NCBI GenBank assembly: GCA_913058495.1
Contig: CAJXQC010000024.1
Span: 1 to 45,564 of the forward strand
Length of the DNA stretch: 45,564 nucleotides
Source of the DNA: an uncultured Balneola sp.
Lineage (GTDB): Bacteria > Bacteroidota > Rhodothermia > Balneolales > Balneolaceae
Reading direction: 5' to 3'
A model generated the notes under the pieces. The model was not told the origin of the DNA and searched no databases. It was given only the letters and a program-made list of their open reading frames with translations. A program made the translations under genes and the position numbers. This document shows positions 33,525 through 41,828 of this stretch, one piece after another (position 1 is the first letter of the stretch; each line of letters begins with the position of its first letter).

Positions 33525-34235
33525 ATGCGGGCTTTTAATAAACTATTCCTTCTAATTTGTATCTCAGTTTTTGCCATTTCCTGTGGGGTAACAAAAAAAG
33601 GAATCAAATCGGATTCCATATCCGGAGATAGAACCGGGTCAAAAACACCTGTTACATCTGATCTTCCTACAAAAAAAGGAGCGTTAATTGAAACCGGAGT
33701 AGCCAGTTGGTATGGGCCTAACTTCAATGGCAGGCTAACTGCAAATGGTGAAACGTTTGACATGAATGGAATCTCGGCTGCCCATCGCACACTTCCCTTT
33801 AATTCAGAAGTTATTGTAGTTAATGAGGACAATGGAAAATCTATCCGTGTTAGAATTAACGATCGGGGTCCTTATGCTAAAGACAGGATTATTGATTTGT
33901 CAAAAGGAGCTGCTCAAGCTGTAGATATGATTGGTCCCGGAACAGCAAATGTGACTATTTATTTGGTAAAAGGAGACTTGAAAAACTCTCGGGTTACAGA
34001 TCTTAAAGTTCCTACCTACACTGTTCAGCTTGGTTCTTATAATGATCTCGCCCCGGCTCAAATACAATCAAAAAAGATAAAAGGCAGCCGTGTTGAAACT
34101 CTGAATCTTAACTCGGGGACAGTATACAGGATCTACTTTGGACTTTATAAAGACCGTAACAAAGCTGAAAAAGAAATGCGAAGCCTTAAAAGAAAAGGAT
34201 TTAACGGTTTTGTAAAACAAATCGAAAACGATTAA
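33525..34235 (+). CDS. rlpA: RlpA-type septal lipoprotein (lytic transglycosylase)
   Basis: A 236-residue lipoprotein. Lipobox FAISC with lipidated C20. The double-psi beta-barrel domain (about 60-150) has GVASWYGPNFNGRLTANGE, AHRTLPF and RVRINDRGPYAKDRIIDLS, the residues expected for RlpA. A C-terminal SPOR domain (about 163-236, YTVQLGSYNDLAPAQ) binds denuded glycan at the division septum. RlpA cleaves naked peptidoglycan strands in Pseudomonas; activity varies between species. It is 62 bp upstream of crtI in the same orientation, without obvious functional link. Confidence 0.94.
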   Translation: MRAFNKLFLLICISVFAISCGVTKKGIKSDSISGDRTGSKTPVTSDLPTKKGALIETGVASWYGPNFNGRLTANGETFDMNGISAAHRTLPFNSEVIVVNEDNGKSIRVRINDRGPYAKDRIIDLSKGAAQAVDMIGPGTANVTIYLVKGDLKNSRVTDLKVPTYTVQLGSYNDLAPAQIQSKKIKGSRVETLNLNSGTVYRIYFGLYKDRNKAEKEMRSLKRKGFNGFVKQIEND

Positions 34236-34297
34236 TCAGTTCGGGATTGATTCCCTGTGTTTTTCGGTTTAGCGATTGAACCGAATAAAAATTCAGC

Positions 34298-35776
34298 ATG
34301 AAGAAAAAGATCATTGTTATTGGAAGTGGTTTCGGAGGGTTAGGAGTTGCTTCTCGTTTGCTATCCGCCGGGCATGATGTAACCATTTTAGAAAAAAGAG
34401 ATAAGCTTGGTGGACGTGCCTACGTTTATGAACAAAATGGTTTTAAATTTGACGGAGGTCCTACCGTTATTACTGCACCATTTATGTTTGATGATATTTG
34501 GGAAGCTGCAGGTAAAAAAAGATCTGATTATGTTGAATTTGTACCCTGCAATCCTTTCTACAGAATATTCGACCATAATGGCGGAAAATTTGATTACAAC
34601 AATGATCATGAATTTACGATCAAAGAAATTGAGAAGAGAAGTCCGGGTGATGTAGCCGGTTACGAAAAGTTCTTAAAAACTACTAAATCCATCTTTCAAA
34701 AAGGATTTGTGGAGCTTGCCGATCAGCCATTTTTGAAGTTTATGGATATGATGAAAGTTGCTCCCGACCTGATCAAACTACAGTCCTATAAAACGGTTTA
34801 TAAGTACGTTTCTAAATTCATTAAGGATGATTTTTTACGACAATGTTTTTCTTTTCATCCTCTTTTGGTTGGTGGGAACCCGTTTGATACGACTTCTATT
34901 TATGCCATGATCCATTATTTGGAAAGAGAATGGGGCGTTCATTATGCAATGGGAGGAACCGGTGCAATTGTAAACGCTTTTGAAAAGCTGATCACAGAAC
35001 AGGGAGGTAAATTCCATCTGCAAACAGAGGTGGATGAGATTCTGGTTAAGAATGGCAAAGCTACAGGCGTTCGATTAAAAGACGGTGAAATTCTGGATGC
35101 TGATATTGTAGTTTCCAACGCTGATGTTGGATTCACTTATAAGAATATGATCGACTCCAAGCACAGAAAAAAATATACGGATAGAAAGATCGATCGTACC
35201 AAGTATAGCATGTCTCTTTTCGTGATCTATTTTGGAACTAAGAAAAGATATCTGGATTCAGGATTAGCACATCATAATATCATTCTTGGTAAACGCTACA
35301 AAGGTTTACTGGATGATATCTTCCATAAAAAGCATGTAGCTGATGATTTTTCTCTCTATCTGCATATGCCGACTATAACGGATTCAAGTATTGCTCCCGA
35401 AGGTCACGAAGGGTTTTATGTGCTCTCTCCTGTTCCTCACTTGGACAGCGGAACAGACTGGAATGAATTTGCTCCGAAATATCGAAATGCTATTATGAAC
35501 TTCCTTGAAGAAAACTATTTGCCTGATCTTCAGGAAAACTTGGTGGCTGAACACTATATCGATCCGATCCATTTCAGAGATGTTTTAAACAGCCACAAAG
35601 GTTCTGCCTTTTCAGTGGAGCCGATTTTGACTCAATCAGCATGGTTCAGACCACATAACAAGTCAGAAGATATTGATGACCTGTATTTCGTTGGAGCCGG
35701 AACTCACCCCGGAGCCGGTTTACCGGGCGTACTTTCATCCAGTATTATTGCTCAGGACTTGATTGGGAAAGCGTGA
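34298..35776 (+). CDS. crtI: CrtI-type phytoene desaturase family oxidoreductase
   Basis: A 492-residue FAD enzyme of the CrtI family: dinucleotide motif [14 protein letters not shown] (9-22), [21 protein letters not shown], and the C-terminal [19 protein letters not shown] that marks bacterial carotenoid desaturases. It would desaturate phytoene toward lycopene or a related carotenoid; the number of steps cannot be read off. No crtB or cyclase gene is next to it, unlike many carotenoid clusters. Length is typical. It is followed by 364 bp of repeat-bearing DNA. Confidence 0.92.
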   Translation: MKKKIIVIGSGFGGLGVASRLLSAGHDVTILEKRDKLGGRAYVYEQNGFKFDGGPTVITAPFMFDDIWEAAGKKRSDYVEFVPCNPFYRIFDHNGGKFDYNNDHEFTIKEIEKRSPGDVAGYEKFLKTTKSIFQKGFVELADQPFLKFMDMMKVAPDLIKLQSYKTVYKYVSKFIKDDFLRQCFSFHPLLVGGNPFDTTSIYAMIHYLEREWGVHYAMGGTGAIVNAFEKLITEQGGKFHLQTEVDEILVKNGKATGVRLKDGEILDADIVVSNADVGFTYKNMIDSKHRKKYTDRKIDRTKYSMSLFVIYFGTKKRYLDSGLAHHNIILGKRYKGLLDDIFHKKHVADDFSLYLHMPTITDSSIAPEGHEGFYVLSPVPHLDSGTDWNEFAPKYRNAIMNFLEENYLPDLQENLVAEHYIDPIHFRDVLNSHKGSAFSVEPILTQSAWFRPHNKSEDIDDLYFVGAGTHPGAGLPGVLSSSIIAQDLIGKA

Positions 35777-36140
35777 TGAATGTTGAACATCCAACATCCA
35801 ACATCCAACATCCAACATCCAACATCCAACATCCAATAAGAAAGTAATCTTATCATTGCTCATAAGTTCGATACGATAAAGGTCAATTAGGATATAACAG
35901 ACTACATTTTCAGTAAAGCTGCTTTAAAACGGTAATATTTTTGAGCGAAATAGGTGATCAATGAATCATTAAAGGCTATTTGATTAAACTGAAGAATATC
36001 TAAAAAACCTGCGGTTAGTTATTGTTTAATAATAACTAATCACTAATAACTTTTAACTAAACACATCCTTCATAATCCCTGCTCAAAACCGTATATTTAA
36101 GTCTCTAAAAATTTGAATTTCAAAACGGAAAGCAGAAACC
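35777..36140. other. Gene-free stretch with heptamer repeats and a stem-loop
   Basis: 364 bp without a credible gene. It holds seven perfect AACATCC units (35786-35834) and an AT-rich stem-loop GTTAGTTATT / AATAACTAAT (36014-36040). The leader of pruA follows; I could not identify its promoter. Confidence 0.75.
35786..35834. repeat. Seven tandem AACATCC heptamers
   Basis: Seven exact 7-bp units, 49 bp in all, starting about 10 nt after the crtI stop. They follow ATGTTG and resemble in wording the ATTCAACATT..GTTGGACATTC stretch at 38441-38480. Confidence 0.95.
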
Positions 36141-37772
36141 ATGGCAACAGGATTTTTTAACGTCCCACCGGCAATCAACGAACCTATTTTGAGCTACGCT
36201 CCGGGTTCTCCTGAAAAAGAAGAACTTCAGGCTGCACTCAAAGAAGCTCGATCAAAAGAAATTGACGTTCCAATGTATATCGGAAGTGAATTAGTTACTA
36301 CCGATAACAAAAAGCCAATGTCTCCACCACATGACCACAAGCATATCTTAGGTCATTTTTCTGAAGGTGATGCTTCTCATGTTAAGCAGGCAATTGATGC
36401 CGCTATGGAAGCGAAAGCTGATTGGGCAAATATGGGTTGGGAACACAGAGCCAGTATTTTCCTTAAAGCTGCTGAATTGATCGCTGGTCCTTACCGAGCG
36501 AAATTGAACGCTGCAACTATGTTGGGTCAGTCAAAGAATGCATTCCAAGCAGAAATTGATTCTGCATGTGAGATCATCGATTTCTTAAGATTCAATGTTG
36601 AGTACATGACTCAAATCTATTCACAACAACCGGAATCATCAGATGGCGTTTGGAACCGATTGGAACAACGTCCGCTGGAAGGATTTGTATTTGCACTTAC
36701 TCCATTCAACTTTACAGCTATTGCAGGTAACTTACCAACTTCTGCAGCGATGATGGGTAACACCATTGTTTGGAAGCCGGCTTTCACTCAGATCTATTCT
36801 GCAAATGTATTGATGGAAGTGTTCCGCGAAGCAGGTGTTCCCGATGGCGTAATTAATCTGATCTACGTGGACGGACCAACTACCGGAGATGTAATTTTCT
36901 CACACGAAGATTTTGGTGGAATCCACTTTACCGGAAGTACCGGAGTATTCCAGCATATCTGGAGAACAATTGGTGAGAACATCAAAAAGTATAAGTCGTA
37001 CCCAAGAATTGTAGGTGAAACAGGTGGAAAAGATTTCATCATGGTTCACAAATCATCCAGAGCAAAACAAGTTGCTACCGCAATTACCCGTGGTGCTTTT
37101 GAATTCCAAGGACAAAAATGTTCAGCGGCTTCCAGAGCTTACATTCCGTCTAACCTTTGGGAAGATGTAAAGAATTATGTGATTGAAGATCTTAAGTCGT
37201 TCAAAATGGGTGGCACGGAAGATTTCAGTAATTTCATAAATGCCGTTATTGATGAGAAATCATTCGATAATATTGCAAAGTATATCGACGATGCAAAAGC
37301 TAGTGATGACGTGGAAGTAATCGCAGGTGGTAACTACGATAAGTCGAAAGGATATTTCGTAGAGCCTACTGTTCTGCTTTCTAAAGATCCGAAGTATACG
37401 ACTATGTGTGAAGAGATCTTTGGACCGGTTATCACCATTTATGTGTACGACGAAGACAAGTTCGAAGAAACGCTTGAGTTAGTTGATAACACTTCTCCTT
37501 ATGCGTTGACAGGGTCTATTTTTAGTCAGGACAGATATATGATCGAGCTTGCAACCAAGCGATTGGAACAATCTGCAGGAAACTTCTACATCAATGATAA
37601 GCCGACCGGCGCCGTTGTTGGTCAGCAGCCATTTGGTGGGGCAAGAGGCTCAGGAACCAACGACAAAGCAGGATCTATGATCAACTTGTTACGTTGGGTT
37701 TCTCCAAGAACGATCAAAGAAACTTTCGTAACTCCAACGGATTACAGATATCCGTTTTTAGGTGAAGAGTGA
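36141..37772 (+). CDS. pruA: L-glutamate gamma-semialdehyde (P5C) dehydrogenase
   Basis: A 543-residue aldehyde dehydrogenase that oxidises glutamate semialdehyde, the open form of 1-pyrroline-5-carboxylate, to glutamate with NAD+, the second step of proline catabolism. Diagnostic parts: NVPPAINEPILSYAPGSPE at the start, the catalytic C327 in FQGQKCSAASRAY, general base E293 in VGETGGKDF, and FGGARGSGTNDKAG near the end. It is the monofunctional type found in Bacteroidetes and eukaryotes, not the bifunctional PutA. The proline dehydrogenase gene is not nearby. Downstream terminator at 37805-37832. Confidence 0.95.
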   Translation: MATGFFNVPPAINEPILSYAPGSPEKEELQAALKEARSKEIDVPMYIGSELVTTDNKKPMSPPHDHKHILGHFSEGDASHVKQAIDAAMEAKADWANMGWEHRASIFLKAAELIAGPYRAKLNAATMLGQSKNAFQAEIDSACEIIDFLRFNVEYMTQIYSQQPESSDGVWNRLEQRPLEGFVFALTPFNFTAIAGNLPTSAAMMGNTIVWKPAFTQIYSANVLMEVFREAGVPDGVINLIYVDGPTTGDVIFSHEDFGGIHFTGSTGVFQHIWRTIGENIKKYKSYPRIVGETGGKDFIMVHKSSRAKQVATAITRGAFEFQGQKCSAASRAYIPSNLWEDVKNYVIEDLKSFKMGGTEDFSNFINAVIDEKSFDNIAKYIDDAKASDDVEVIAGGNYDKSKGYFVEPTVLLSKDPKYTTMCEEIFGPVITIYVYDEDKFEETLELVDNTSPYALTGSIFSQDRYMIELATKRLEQSAGNFYINDKPTGAVVGQQPFGGARGSGTNDKAGSMINLLRWVSPRTIKETFVTPTDYRYPFLGEE

Positions 37773-37804
37773 TCGCTGACTTTAATCAGTTATTAATTGA
37801 TTTG

Positions 37805-37832
37805 AAAGCCCTCGAGAGAGGGCTTTTTTTTT
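37805..37832 (+). terminator. Intrinsic terminator after pruA
   Basis: AAAGCCCTC, loop GAGA, GAGGGCTTT, then a further run of T; perfect 9-bp stem about 33 nt past the stop. Confidence 0.92.
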
Positions 37833-37884
37833 ATTAGTTGTAATGAATACCTTATAAAGTTACTGATAATAGACTCTTATTAAT

Positions 37885-38271
37885 TTGGAAAATCTTTACA
37901 TAACAATCTATGACCTAATAATCTTCCTTCTGGGATTACTTTTAGGTAACTGGCTAGCAATCGGACGAGATAAAAGAAAAGAGTTTAATCAAATTGCTGA
38001 CGATATATATTTGAACTTATATAAAGAAAAAAAAGCGCTCGAAAGCTCAAATAATATACCAAGAGGTCCTGATTACGATTCTCTGGAAACACTCAAACGA
38101 AGGAGTTCTTTTTTAAAGAAACGGGCTTTGTTGAAAGTAGTTCAAGAATATAAAAAAGCAAAATCTTCAAAAAAGAGATATGACTCCGCTAATCAACCTA
38201 TCTCTTATGAGACACCAGAAGTATTAATTGAATCAATAGAAAAATTGATCAAAAAAATTGAAAGAAAATGA
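37885..38271 (+). CDS. Small membrane-anchored protein, function unknown
   Basis: A 128-residue ORF starting at TTG with no in-frame ATG nearby. One N-terminal hydrophobic helix (about 7-27, YDLIIFLLGLLLGNWLAI) is followed by a Lys/Glu-rich helical cytoplasmic region (EYKKAKSSKKRYDSANQPIS). The codon use is visibly more AT-rich than its neighbours. The typical helix-then-charged-tail composition makes a real gene likely, though I recognise no family. It sits between the pruA terminator and a large palindromic repeat whose first base overlaps its stop. Confidence 0.55.
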   Translation: MENLYITIYDLIIFLLGLLLGNWLAIGRDKRKEFNQIADDIYLNLYKEKKALESSNNIPRGPDYDSLETLKRRSSFLKKRALLKVVQEYKKAKSSKKRYDSANQPISYETPEVLIESIEKLIKKIERK

Positions 38272-38414
38272 AATTCTCCTTTGAAGGAGGTGGATTTTGA
38301 TCGAACAGATCAAAAGACGGAGGATGTGTGAGGTTTAGAAATTAATAAACTTCACACATCCCTCGGATTATCCAAAGAACTGTTTGGATAATCGTCTCCC
38401 TTCGAAGGGAGATT
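38271..38414. repeat. Two-armed palindromic element with different internal hairpins
   Basis: A 144-bp inverted structure at a convergent junction. Both arms, read inward, start with a CTCC-TTT-GAAGGAG-like palindrome (CTCCTTTGAAGGAG on the left, CTCCCTTCGAAGGGAG on the right), then a hairpin, then GGATGTGTGA(A/G)G. The hairpins differ: TTTTGATC-GAACA-GATCAAAA (38295-38315) and GATTATCCAAA-6 nt-TTTGGATAATC (38366-38393). The arms meet around 38340. From memory, related CCTCC-TTGAAGGAGG elements are common between Bacteroidetes genes. Confidence 0.85.
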
Positions 38415-38445
38415 TTTTTCTTTTAAAGTCATTCAGAACTATTCA

Positions 38446-38482
38446 ACATTGAATATTCCTTGTTGGACATTCAATATTCGTT
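38446..38482 (+). repeat. Imperfect direct repeat ACATTGAATATTCCTT
   Basis: ACATTGAATATTCCTT (38446-38461) and ACATTCAATATTCGTT (38467-38482), two mismatches, separated by GTTGG. It abuts the acylase stop. Confidence 0.65.
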
Positions 38483-38485
38483 ATT

Positions 38486-40660
38486 CTATTCCTTTCTTTT
38501 CCCAGGCGAATACGTTTCCGCTGCTCTGGCTTCTACGTCTTCTCTGTAATAGGCTACATCTTTGAAATTGGCATTGATGTAAGGTTCTGCCTGATCAAAG
38601 AAGTGGGGTGAATTCGGATCACCGCTTTGTCCGCCGGCAAGGATACTTTTCGCTTTTAAACTATCCCCAAATTCTACAACTGCTACAAAGCTATTCCCTG
38701 AAGTTCCGTAGATCTTTTTGGTATCGTAGGTTCGGGCTCCATAAGAAGCCAACGCTCCCCATCTGCCGGAGGCAAATCCAACAGGTAAACTTGGCTGATC
38801 ATCATCAAAGTTAGGAGCAATACTTCCATCCAGTCTTTGGAATCTATTTACTTCTCCCCAAGCAGTATTCCAGCTTCCAAAATCTTCATCAAGCTGGTCT
38901 AAAGTAGCTTTCAGAATTTCCAATCGCTCTTTGAACGGAGCTTTAGTTCCGTAATAAGAAAAACGCTCCATGAAATTCAATCCATCAGGAGCTTCACCGC
39001 TTCTCATAAAATTGATCCCATAGAAATGAGCAATAGTCATGGCAACTGATTCTGTATTTGTTTCGAAATTCCAATCTCTTAAAACATCGATCGCTTCTTC
39101 AGGAACTCCGTATTTATTATTAGAACGATCATAAGCCCGAACAACTCCCGGAATCAACTCTTCAAAAGCAGGAACTCTGGGTGAGTAAGCCAGATCGATC
39201 AATCCGTCTAGTGTCAGGTTCTCTGCTTCTGATAAAAGATCTTGAGCATGAACCCCGCGAAAGTTCTCAGAAATTCTGGACATGTAATTCGGATAGTCTT
39301 CTTTCTTCGGACTGAATTCTGCCGCCGCTGTAAACGGAGTAGAGTTCGCATTTTGGATCCAGCCATTACCGGGATTCAGCAAAGTGATAGCTTCGTCTAC
39401 CGGATGAAGTCCCTGCCAATCGGTTGCAGGATCGCTTCCATCTACAGGCTGTGTATAATCAAATTGCGTGTCTCTGATCGGAATAAAATTTCCGTGGTAG
39501 TAAGCGATGTTTCCTTCTGAATCAGCAAAAACGGTATTGTTAGATGAATTGGTCTTGATCTCCATCATCTCATTGAATTCGGTATGATTCGCTTTCTTTG
39601 TTCTGGTATAAGATTGCTCCAGTGCTTTCACCGGTTCCCACATCATTGCCGTTGCTACCCACTGATCATCTATCATGTGTGTGATTGGTCCGTGATGTGT
39701 TCGATATATCGGAAAAATTTTCTCCAGCATCTCGCCGTCTTCCTGATATTTTAAAGTGACTGAGTCTGTTTCAACTTCTCTCCACTCTTCTCCGTATTTG
39801 TACATGAGATTTCCGTCACGCTCTTCGATAGTTTCTTTGAACTCATCGATCACATCCGTGTAAGTAGACGTGTGCATCCAACCCGTATTCTCATTAAATC
39901 CCTGATAGATAAAAAACTGTCCCCAGGTTACCGCACCGTACGCATTCAAGCCTTCTTCACTCACAGCATGAACTTCTCCACGGAAATAAAAAGAAGTATG
40001 AGGATTGATCAGCAACATGGCATTCCCTGATTCTGTGAGATCACCGGATATTGCAATTCCGTTTGATCCTTTTGGTTCTTCATACGGATCAACAACGGTT
40101 AAACCGTTTCCGAATTCGTTCAACGAAAGAGACTCTTTGTCTTCATAAAAAGCTTGAATTCTTCTGGTTGAAACTCGTTCAATATCTCCACCAATCGATC
40201 CCTCACTAAAATACATCGGCATCCACGGTTCAAATTTTTCGAGTAGCATGGGTTCTACTTCGGGGTGCGTTGCCAGATAATAATTTAATCCATCAGCCCA
40301 GGCGTCGCACAATTCTTTAAGCCAACCTGGAGCGTTGTTATAATTTAGAATAGCTTCTTCTTTGGTCATGAATAATCGAGCACGAAGATCGCTGTATAAA
40401 GCATCTTCACCCTCTACTTCTGCAAGCCGGCCGATAGCCCACACATAATTTCTTTCAATTCGGGGGAAATCATCTTCAGCCTGAGCATACATCAATCCAA
40501 AAACGGCATCAGCATCTGTTTTTCCATACATATGAGGAACTCCGAAATCATCACGCATTATGGTGATGTTATCAGCTTGTTTTTTCAGACGATTTAGTTC
40601 AGGATCACATGCCCCAAAAACAAACAAAAGTGCAAATACAGGAAGGAAAAGCTTATTCAT
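38486..40660 (-). CDS. Penicillin-acylase-family lipoprotein (Ntn hydrolase)
   Basis: A 724-residue protein. Lipoprotein signal LFVFGAC with C18. The precursor of the penicillin/AHL acylase family matures by self-cleavage in front of a Ser; here GSNGIAISG places that Ser at residue 199, giving an alpha part of about 180 residues and a beta part of about 526. Other family marks: N-terminal IMRDDFGVPHMYGKTDADAVFGLMYAQAEDDF and NPHTSFYFRGEVHAVS with QGFNENTGWMHT. Family members hydrolyse amide bonds of penicillins, acyl-homoserine lactones or N-acyl peptides; the substrate is unknown. Lipid-anchored periplasmic location predicted. It converges on the small membrane gene. A short heptamer repeat lies between it and the upstream gene. 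Confidence 0.92.
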   Translation of the reverse strand: MNKLFLPVFALLFVFGACDPELNRLKKQADNITIMRDDFGVPHMYGKTDADAVFGLMYAQAEDDFPRIERNYVWAIGRLAEVEGEDALYSDLRARLFMTKEEAILNYNNAPGWLKELCDAWADGLNYYLATHPEVEPMLLEKFEPWMPMYFSEGSIGGDIERVSTRRIQAFYEDKESLSLNEFGNGLTVVDPYEEPKGSNGIAISGDLTESGNAMLLINPHTSFYFRGEVHAVSEEGLNAYGAVTWGQFFIYQGFNENTGWMHTSTYTDVIDEFKETIEERDGNLMYKYGEEWREVETDSVTLKYQEDGEMLEKIFPIYRTHHGPITHMIDDQWVATAMMWEPVKALEQSYTRTKKANHTEFNEMMEIKTNSSNNTVFADSEGNIAYYHGNFIPIRDTQFDYTQPVDGSDPATDWQGLHPVDEAITLLNPGNGWIQNANSTPFTAAAEFSPKKEDYPNYMSRISENFRGVHAQDLLSEAENLTLDGLIDLAYSPRVPAFEELIPGVVRAYDRSNNKYGVPEEAIDVLRDWNFETNTESVAMTIAHFYGINFMRSGEAPDGLNFMERFSYYGTKAPFKERLEILKATLDQLDEDFGSWNTAWGEVNRFQRLDGSIAPNFDDDQPSLPVGFASGRWGALASYGARTYDTKKIYGTSGNSFVAVVEFGDSLKAKSILAGGQSGDPNSPHFFDQAEPYINANFKDVAYYREDVEARAAETYSPGKRKE

Positions 40661-40762
40661 AGCAAAGTTTAGTTAGTTATTGCTATGAAAGTAGGCAGAG
40701 CCGGTAAGAAAAGAAAAAAGAACACTGGGATTTAAAGGATTTACAGAAAGAAACTAGAATTT

Positions 40763-40788
40763 CACTTTTCACTTTTCACTTTTCACTT
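40763..40788. repeat. CACTTTT heptamer tandem repeat
   Basis: Three full CACTTTT units plus CACTT, 26 bp, just beyond the stop of the amidinotransferase-fold gene (40794). It is a second 7-bp-period repeat in this window. Confidence 0.9.
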
Positions 40789-40793
40789 AAAAG

Positions 40794-41690
40794 TTACCAC
40801 AACATCATCTTCATACAGAATACACTGCCGCCGCTTTTCAGATATTCAGCAGTACTGAATTCATGTACATTAAAATCGTGATCTCTTAATTTCTGGTTTA
40901 CATCCGTGCAACCTTGCTGAATAAATACATTTTTGCCGTCAGGAGATGTTGCGTTACAGGCAAAAAGTTCCTCTGCTTCATATTTAGATGCCTCAATAAC
41001 ATTGTCGAATAAAGCATGGATCAGATCCAGTCCGTTCTTGGTAAAAGCTTTCGGATAGATCAGCGCCGTCTTTTGATCCAGAATACATAAACAAGTATCT
41101 AAGTGATAGAATTTTTCGTTCAAAAGTTCCAATCTTATTACCGGCACATCATACATATCAGCTATCAAATCGTACACTTCTTGAGAGGAGCGGAATCCGT
41201 ACCCACCCCAGATCAGACCAGTTTTGTAGTGCCAAAGTGCATCTCCCATTCCTTCAAAATCTTCAAATTTGTCTTCATCTAAATGAAATACCTGATAACT
41301 GCTGTCTTCATACATTTTTTGAATGTGCGGCACTTCTCCTTTGCGTTCATCGGCATGCATCACGCTCATCAATACTTTTTTATTCCCGCTCTCATCTATA
41401 TAAGGAAGACTCTGATTTGCACAAAAAACCATATCCGGTAATCCACGTACGCCTTCAAGTACATGTGTATCAAATCCTAATTCTTCGTAGCCGTTTTTCA
41501 GATGCTCCCACTCATCCATCGCAGCCATTTTATCAATTTGTCCCACATGACCTTTCATATGCGGATTAATTACATACTCAACGGCGAAATGGGTTGGTTT
41601 TACTAGCAACACTTTTTTAGGAGCCGGCATTGGCTTCAGATCAGCTATTGTAAAATCCAGTTCATTTATGGTCGAAATTACTTTTTTCAT
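40794..41690 (-). CDS. Dimethylargininase/amidinotransferase-fold hydrolase
   Basis: I use the ATG at 41690 (298 residues); an upstream TTG at 41750 would add 20 residues of poor quality. The protein has the guanidine-modifying fold: KPTHFAVEYVINPHMKGHVG, LPDMVFCANQ (acidic substrate contact), EKFYHLDTCLCIL (catalytic His with Asp), and the nucleophile Cys in SGGSVFCMKM (residue 292 in this numbering). These suit hydrolysis of arginine-like guanidino groups (arginine, citrulline or dimethylarginine). Which substrate is undecided. It is upstream of the acylase gene on the same strand and separated by about 130 bp; ddl is divergent. Confidence 0.88.
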   Translation of the reverse strand: MKKVISTINELDFTIADLKPMPAPKKVLLVKPTHFAVEYVINPHMKGHVGQIDKMAAMDEWEHLKNGYEELGFDTHVLEGVRGLPDMVFCANQSLPYIDESGNKKVLMSVMHADERKGEVPHIQKMYEDSSYQVFHLDEDKFEDFEGMGDALWHYKTGLIWGGYGFRSSQEVYDLIADMYDVPVIRLELLNEKFYHLDTCLCILDQKTALIYPKAFTKNGLDLIHALFDNVIEASKYEAEELFACNATSPDGKNVFIQQGCTDVNQKLRDHDFNVHEFSTAEYLKSGGSVFCMKMMLW

Positions 41691-41828
41691 GTATGTATTT
41701 TGAAGATTTGACAGGACATTGAAGATCAGAAAAAACTTGTGTCGGAACAAATTTGAAAGAGTTTAATTGTTAATGAAAAGCACAAACAATTCCCTATTTT
41801 CCATCAATAAAAAAATTTCATTATCTCT

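Noticed and set aside
35786-35834. CRISPR array candidate from the short tandem repeats
   Set aside because: Units are 7 bp with no spacers and no cas genes nearby.
41691-41750. Longer N-terminus of the amidinotransferase-fold protein from TTG at 41750
   Set aside because: The extra 20 residues do not resemble the family start, and the ATG at 41690 gives the expected N-terminus.
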